Below the pieces are notes generated by a model. That model saw only the letters and a program-made list of their open reading frames with translations. It did no database searches and was not told the origin of the DNA. From Microbispora rosea (GTDB taxonomy: Bacteria; Actinomycetota; Actinomycetes; Streptosporangiales; Streptosporangiaceae): DNA of 64,000 nucleotides. Numbering within the stretch: the stretch's first letter is position 1; each line of letters begins with the position of its first letter. Positions 62,236 through 64,000 of this stretch are shown here, piece after piece. The position numbers and the translations under genes were made by a program. The DNA is taken from the NCBI RefSeq assembly GCF_900156315.1, contig NZ_FTNI01000016.1:124001-188000 (forward strand), written 5' to 3'.

Positions 62236-64000
62236 GTGATTAGTAAGTACGAGATTTACTGCCTCGCAGATCCCTTGTTCTACGACACGCTCGACACCAA
62301 GCGCGCGGAGCACCCCGACTTCGCCATCGCCGCCCGGCCCACTCCCGACGGGTGGGCGCACGCCGAGAGCGAGACCTGGCTGCACTACGCGCCGGCCGGC
62401 GCGGCCCTGCCCACGCAGGGCTGGAAGATCCACATCTCCTCCTCCGTGCCGGAGGCGGAGCGGGTGATCGCGGCGGCCTGGGACTACTGCGTGCACCGCG
62501 GGCTGGCCTTCAAGTTCCTGCGCGGCCGGCGTGTGATGACGATGCAGAACTCCAAGTACGCCTTCCGCGGGTCGAGCGGCAAGCTGGTCACCATCTATCC
62601 CGTCGACGAGGCCCAGCTTGAGCTGACGCTCAAGGAGCTCGCCGAGATCCTCGACGGCGTCGACGGGCCGTACATCCTCAGCGACCTGCGTTACGGCGAA
62701 GGCCCCCTGTTCGTCCGCTACGGCGGATTCGCCGAGCGCCACTGCCTCGACGACAACGGCGAGCGGGTGCTGGCGATCGAGAACGCCGCCGGCGAGCTCG
62801 TCCCCGACGTGCGCGGTCCCGCGTTCGCCCTGCCCTCCTGGGTGACCCTGCCGGCGTTCCTCGAACCCCACTTGGCCGCGCGCAACGCGGTGACGCTCGA
62901 AGGCGTGCCGTACGCGGTGGAGGGCGTCCTGCACTTCTCCAACGGCGGCGGCGTCTACCTGGGGCGCGACAGTCGCACCGGCGAGAAGGTGGTGCTCAAG
63001 GAGGCCCGCCCGCACGCCGGGCTCGACGTCGAGGGACGCGACGCCGTCACCCGCCTGCGGCACGAGGCCGCGATCATGGAGCGTCTGGCCGGTCTCGACG
63101 TCGTGCCGACGCTGCGCGACTACTTCACGGTCGGCGAGCACCACTTCCTGGTGCAGGAGTACGTCGACGGCACCTCGCTCAGCCAGCTCATCGCCCAGAA
63201 GCACCCCCTCACTCGGGCCGACCGCACCCCCGAGCTGGACGCGGACTACGCCGAGTGGGCCATCGGGATGCTCACCAAGGTGCGGGCCGCGGTCTCGGCG
63301 CTGCACGAGCGCGGCGTGGTGTTCGGCGACCTGCACCCCTTCAACATCCTGGTGGAAGGCGGCGTGGACGGCGACCGAGTGGTCCTGATCGACTTCGAGG
63401 TCTCCTCCCCGGTCGAGGAGCGCAGGCGGCCCACGCTCGCCAATCCCGGCTTCGTGCCGCCGCGCGAGCTGGCCGGCGTCGAGGCCGACGAGTACGCGCT
63501 GGCCTGCCTGCACCTGGGCGTGTTCGCCCCGATGACCACCATGCTGCTGCAGCTCCACCGGCCCAAGGCCGCCCAGCTCGGCCGGCTGATCATCGAGACG
63601 TTCCCGGTGCCGCCGGCGCTGATCCAGGGAGCCGTACGGACGATCCTGGGGCAGGACCCGCCCGCGCCGGAGCCGAGCCGGCTCCCCCGGCCGGGCCGGC
63701 TCACCCAGGGCTGGCCCGCCCTCCGGGAGGCGCTGGCGAAGGCGATCCTCGCCTCGGCGACGCCGGACCGCGAGGACAGGCTGTTCCCCGGCGACATCGT
63801 CCAGTTCGAGCCCGGCGGCGGGGTGAACCTCGCCAACGGCGCGGCGGGCGTCCTGTACGCGCTGGCGGTGACCGGGGCGGGGCGCGTCCCCGAGCACGAG
63901 GAGTGGCTGATCAGGCAGGCCGCCAGACCCGGCATCGGGCCCGGTTTCTACAACGGGCTGCACGGGGTGGCCTACGCGCTGGATGCGCTCGGCCGCCGCG
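62236..64000 (+). CDS. Class III lanthipeptide synthetase LanKC, 3' end outside the window
   Basis: 588 residues seen, frame open to the edge. GTG 62236 has GAGGGG 7 nt upstream. N-terminal lyase-type region (SKYEIYCLADPLFYDTL ... FKFLRGRRVMTMQNSKYAFRGSSGK) removes phosphate from pSer/pThr. The Ser/Thr kinase domain begins near residue 232: Lys255 in VVLKEARPH, catalytic Asp365 in FGDLHPFNI and Asp386 in LIDFEVSS. The LanC-like cyclase begins near residue 500 and is cut at GPGFYNGLHGVAYALD. The precursor gene is usually adjacent and probably lies beyond 64000. Confidence 0.92.
   Translation, partial: MISKYEIYCLADPLFYDTLDTKRAEHPDFAIAARPTPDGWAHAESETWLHYAPAGAALPTQGWKIHISSSVPEAERVIAAAWDYCVHRGLAFKFLRGRRVMTMQNSKYAFRGSSGKLVTIYPVDEAQLELTLKELAEILDGVDGPYILSDLRYGEGPLFVRYGGFAERHCLDDNGERVLAIENAAGELVPDVRGPAFALPSWVTLPAFLEPHLAARNAVTLEGVPYAVEGVLHFSNGGGVYLGRDSRTGEKVVLKEARPHAGLDVEGRDAVTRLRHEAAIMERLAGLDVVPTLRDYFTVGEHHFLVQEYVDGTSLSQLIAQKHPLTRADRTPELDADYAEWAIGMLTKVRAAVSALHERGVVFGDLHPFNILVEGGVDGDRVVLIDFEVSSPVEERRRPTLANPGFVPPRELAGVEADEYALACLHLGVFAPMTTMLLQLHRPKAAQLGRLIIETFPVPPALIQGAVRTILGQDPPAPEPSRLPRPGRLTQGWPALREALAKAILASATPDREDRLFPGDIVQFEPGGGVNLANGAAGVLYALAVTGAGRVPEHEEWLIRQAARPGIGPGFYNGLHGVAYALDALGRR

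Overview
The window is chromosomal DNA from a very GC-rich actinomycete. It encodes MshC (mycothiol synthesis), the SCO1664/DUF3090/UppP block, a FabG-FabI pair, a class E sortase, a 6C-like RNA and a class III lanthipeptide synthetase. Many genes start without a Shine-Dalgarno, directly behind a TANNNT -10 box. The gene families and synteny suggest the Streptosporangiales (Streptosporangium/Microbispora-like); that placement is inference. I saw no tRNA, rRNA, CRISPR array, insertion sequence or phage gene.

Region 1 (1-25.7 kb) is a cell-surface and exopolysaccharide region. A collagen-like secreted protein runs off the left edge and faces a large secreted protein with a dimethylformamidase-like domain and two DUF4082 domains. 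Next comes a nearly complete Wzx/Wzy-type polysaccharide locus: four GT4 glycosyltransferases, a flippase, a Wzy-like membrane protein, a methyltransferase, a large GT-C-like membrane protein, two sugar-nucleotide epimerases, a WecA/MraY-type initiating phosphotransferase and a BY-kinase chain-length regulator, followed by a convergent low-molecular-weight tyrosine phosphatase. Behind this lie a DUF4012 protein, an LPFTG sortase substrate, a class E sortase, a 46-residue membrane protein and a snapalysin-type protease.

Region 2 (25.8-47.3 kb) is mostly housekeeping: mshC, NRDE protein, SCO1664 family, DUF3090, histidine phosphatase, uppP and a divergent aldo/keto reductase sharing a perfect long palindrome with uppP; two DUF2690 proteins; fabG-fabI; tldD-tldE; dodecin; DUF3099; a 6C-like small RNA; moaA-mobA-DUF6457; rtcB; and a CYP152-type P450 with the histidine typical of OleT alkene-forming enzymes.

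Region 3 (47.4-56.9 kb) holds a secreted FN3-FN3-CBM2 protein, a rhamnose-4-epimerase-like SDR with a putative zinc knuckle, two divergent glycosyltransferase units with back-to-back leaderless promoters, a DUF2064-methyltransferase-DUF2079 series, and an AraC/MFS pair.

Region 4 (56.9-64 kb) is specialised metabolism. A UbiA prenyltransferase is divergent from a type III PKS - ICMT-like methyltransferase - FAD hydroxylase operon, resembling the Streptomyces srsABC phenolic-lipid operon with a prenyltransferase added. An orphan-looking histidine kinase follows, and then the kinase and start of the cyclase domain of a class III LanKC synthetase, cut by the right edge.
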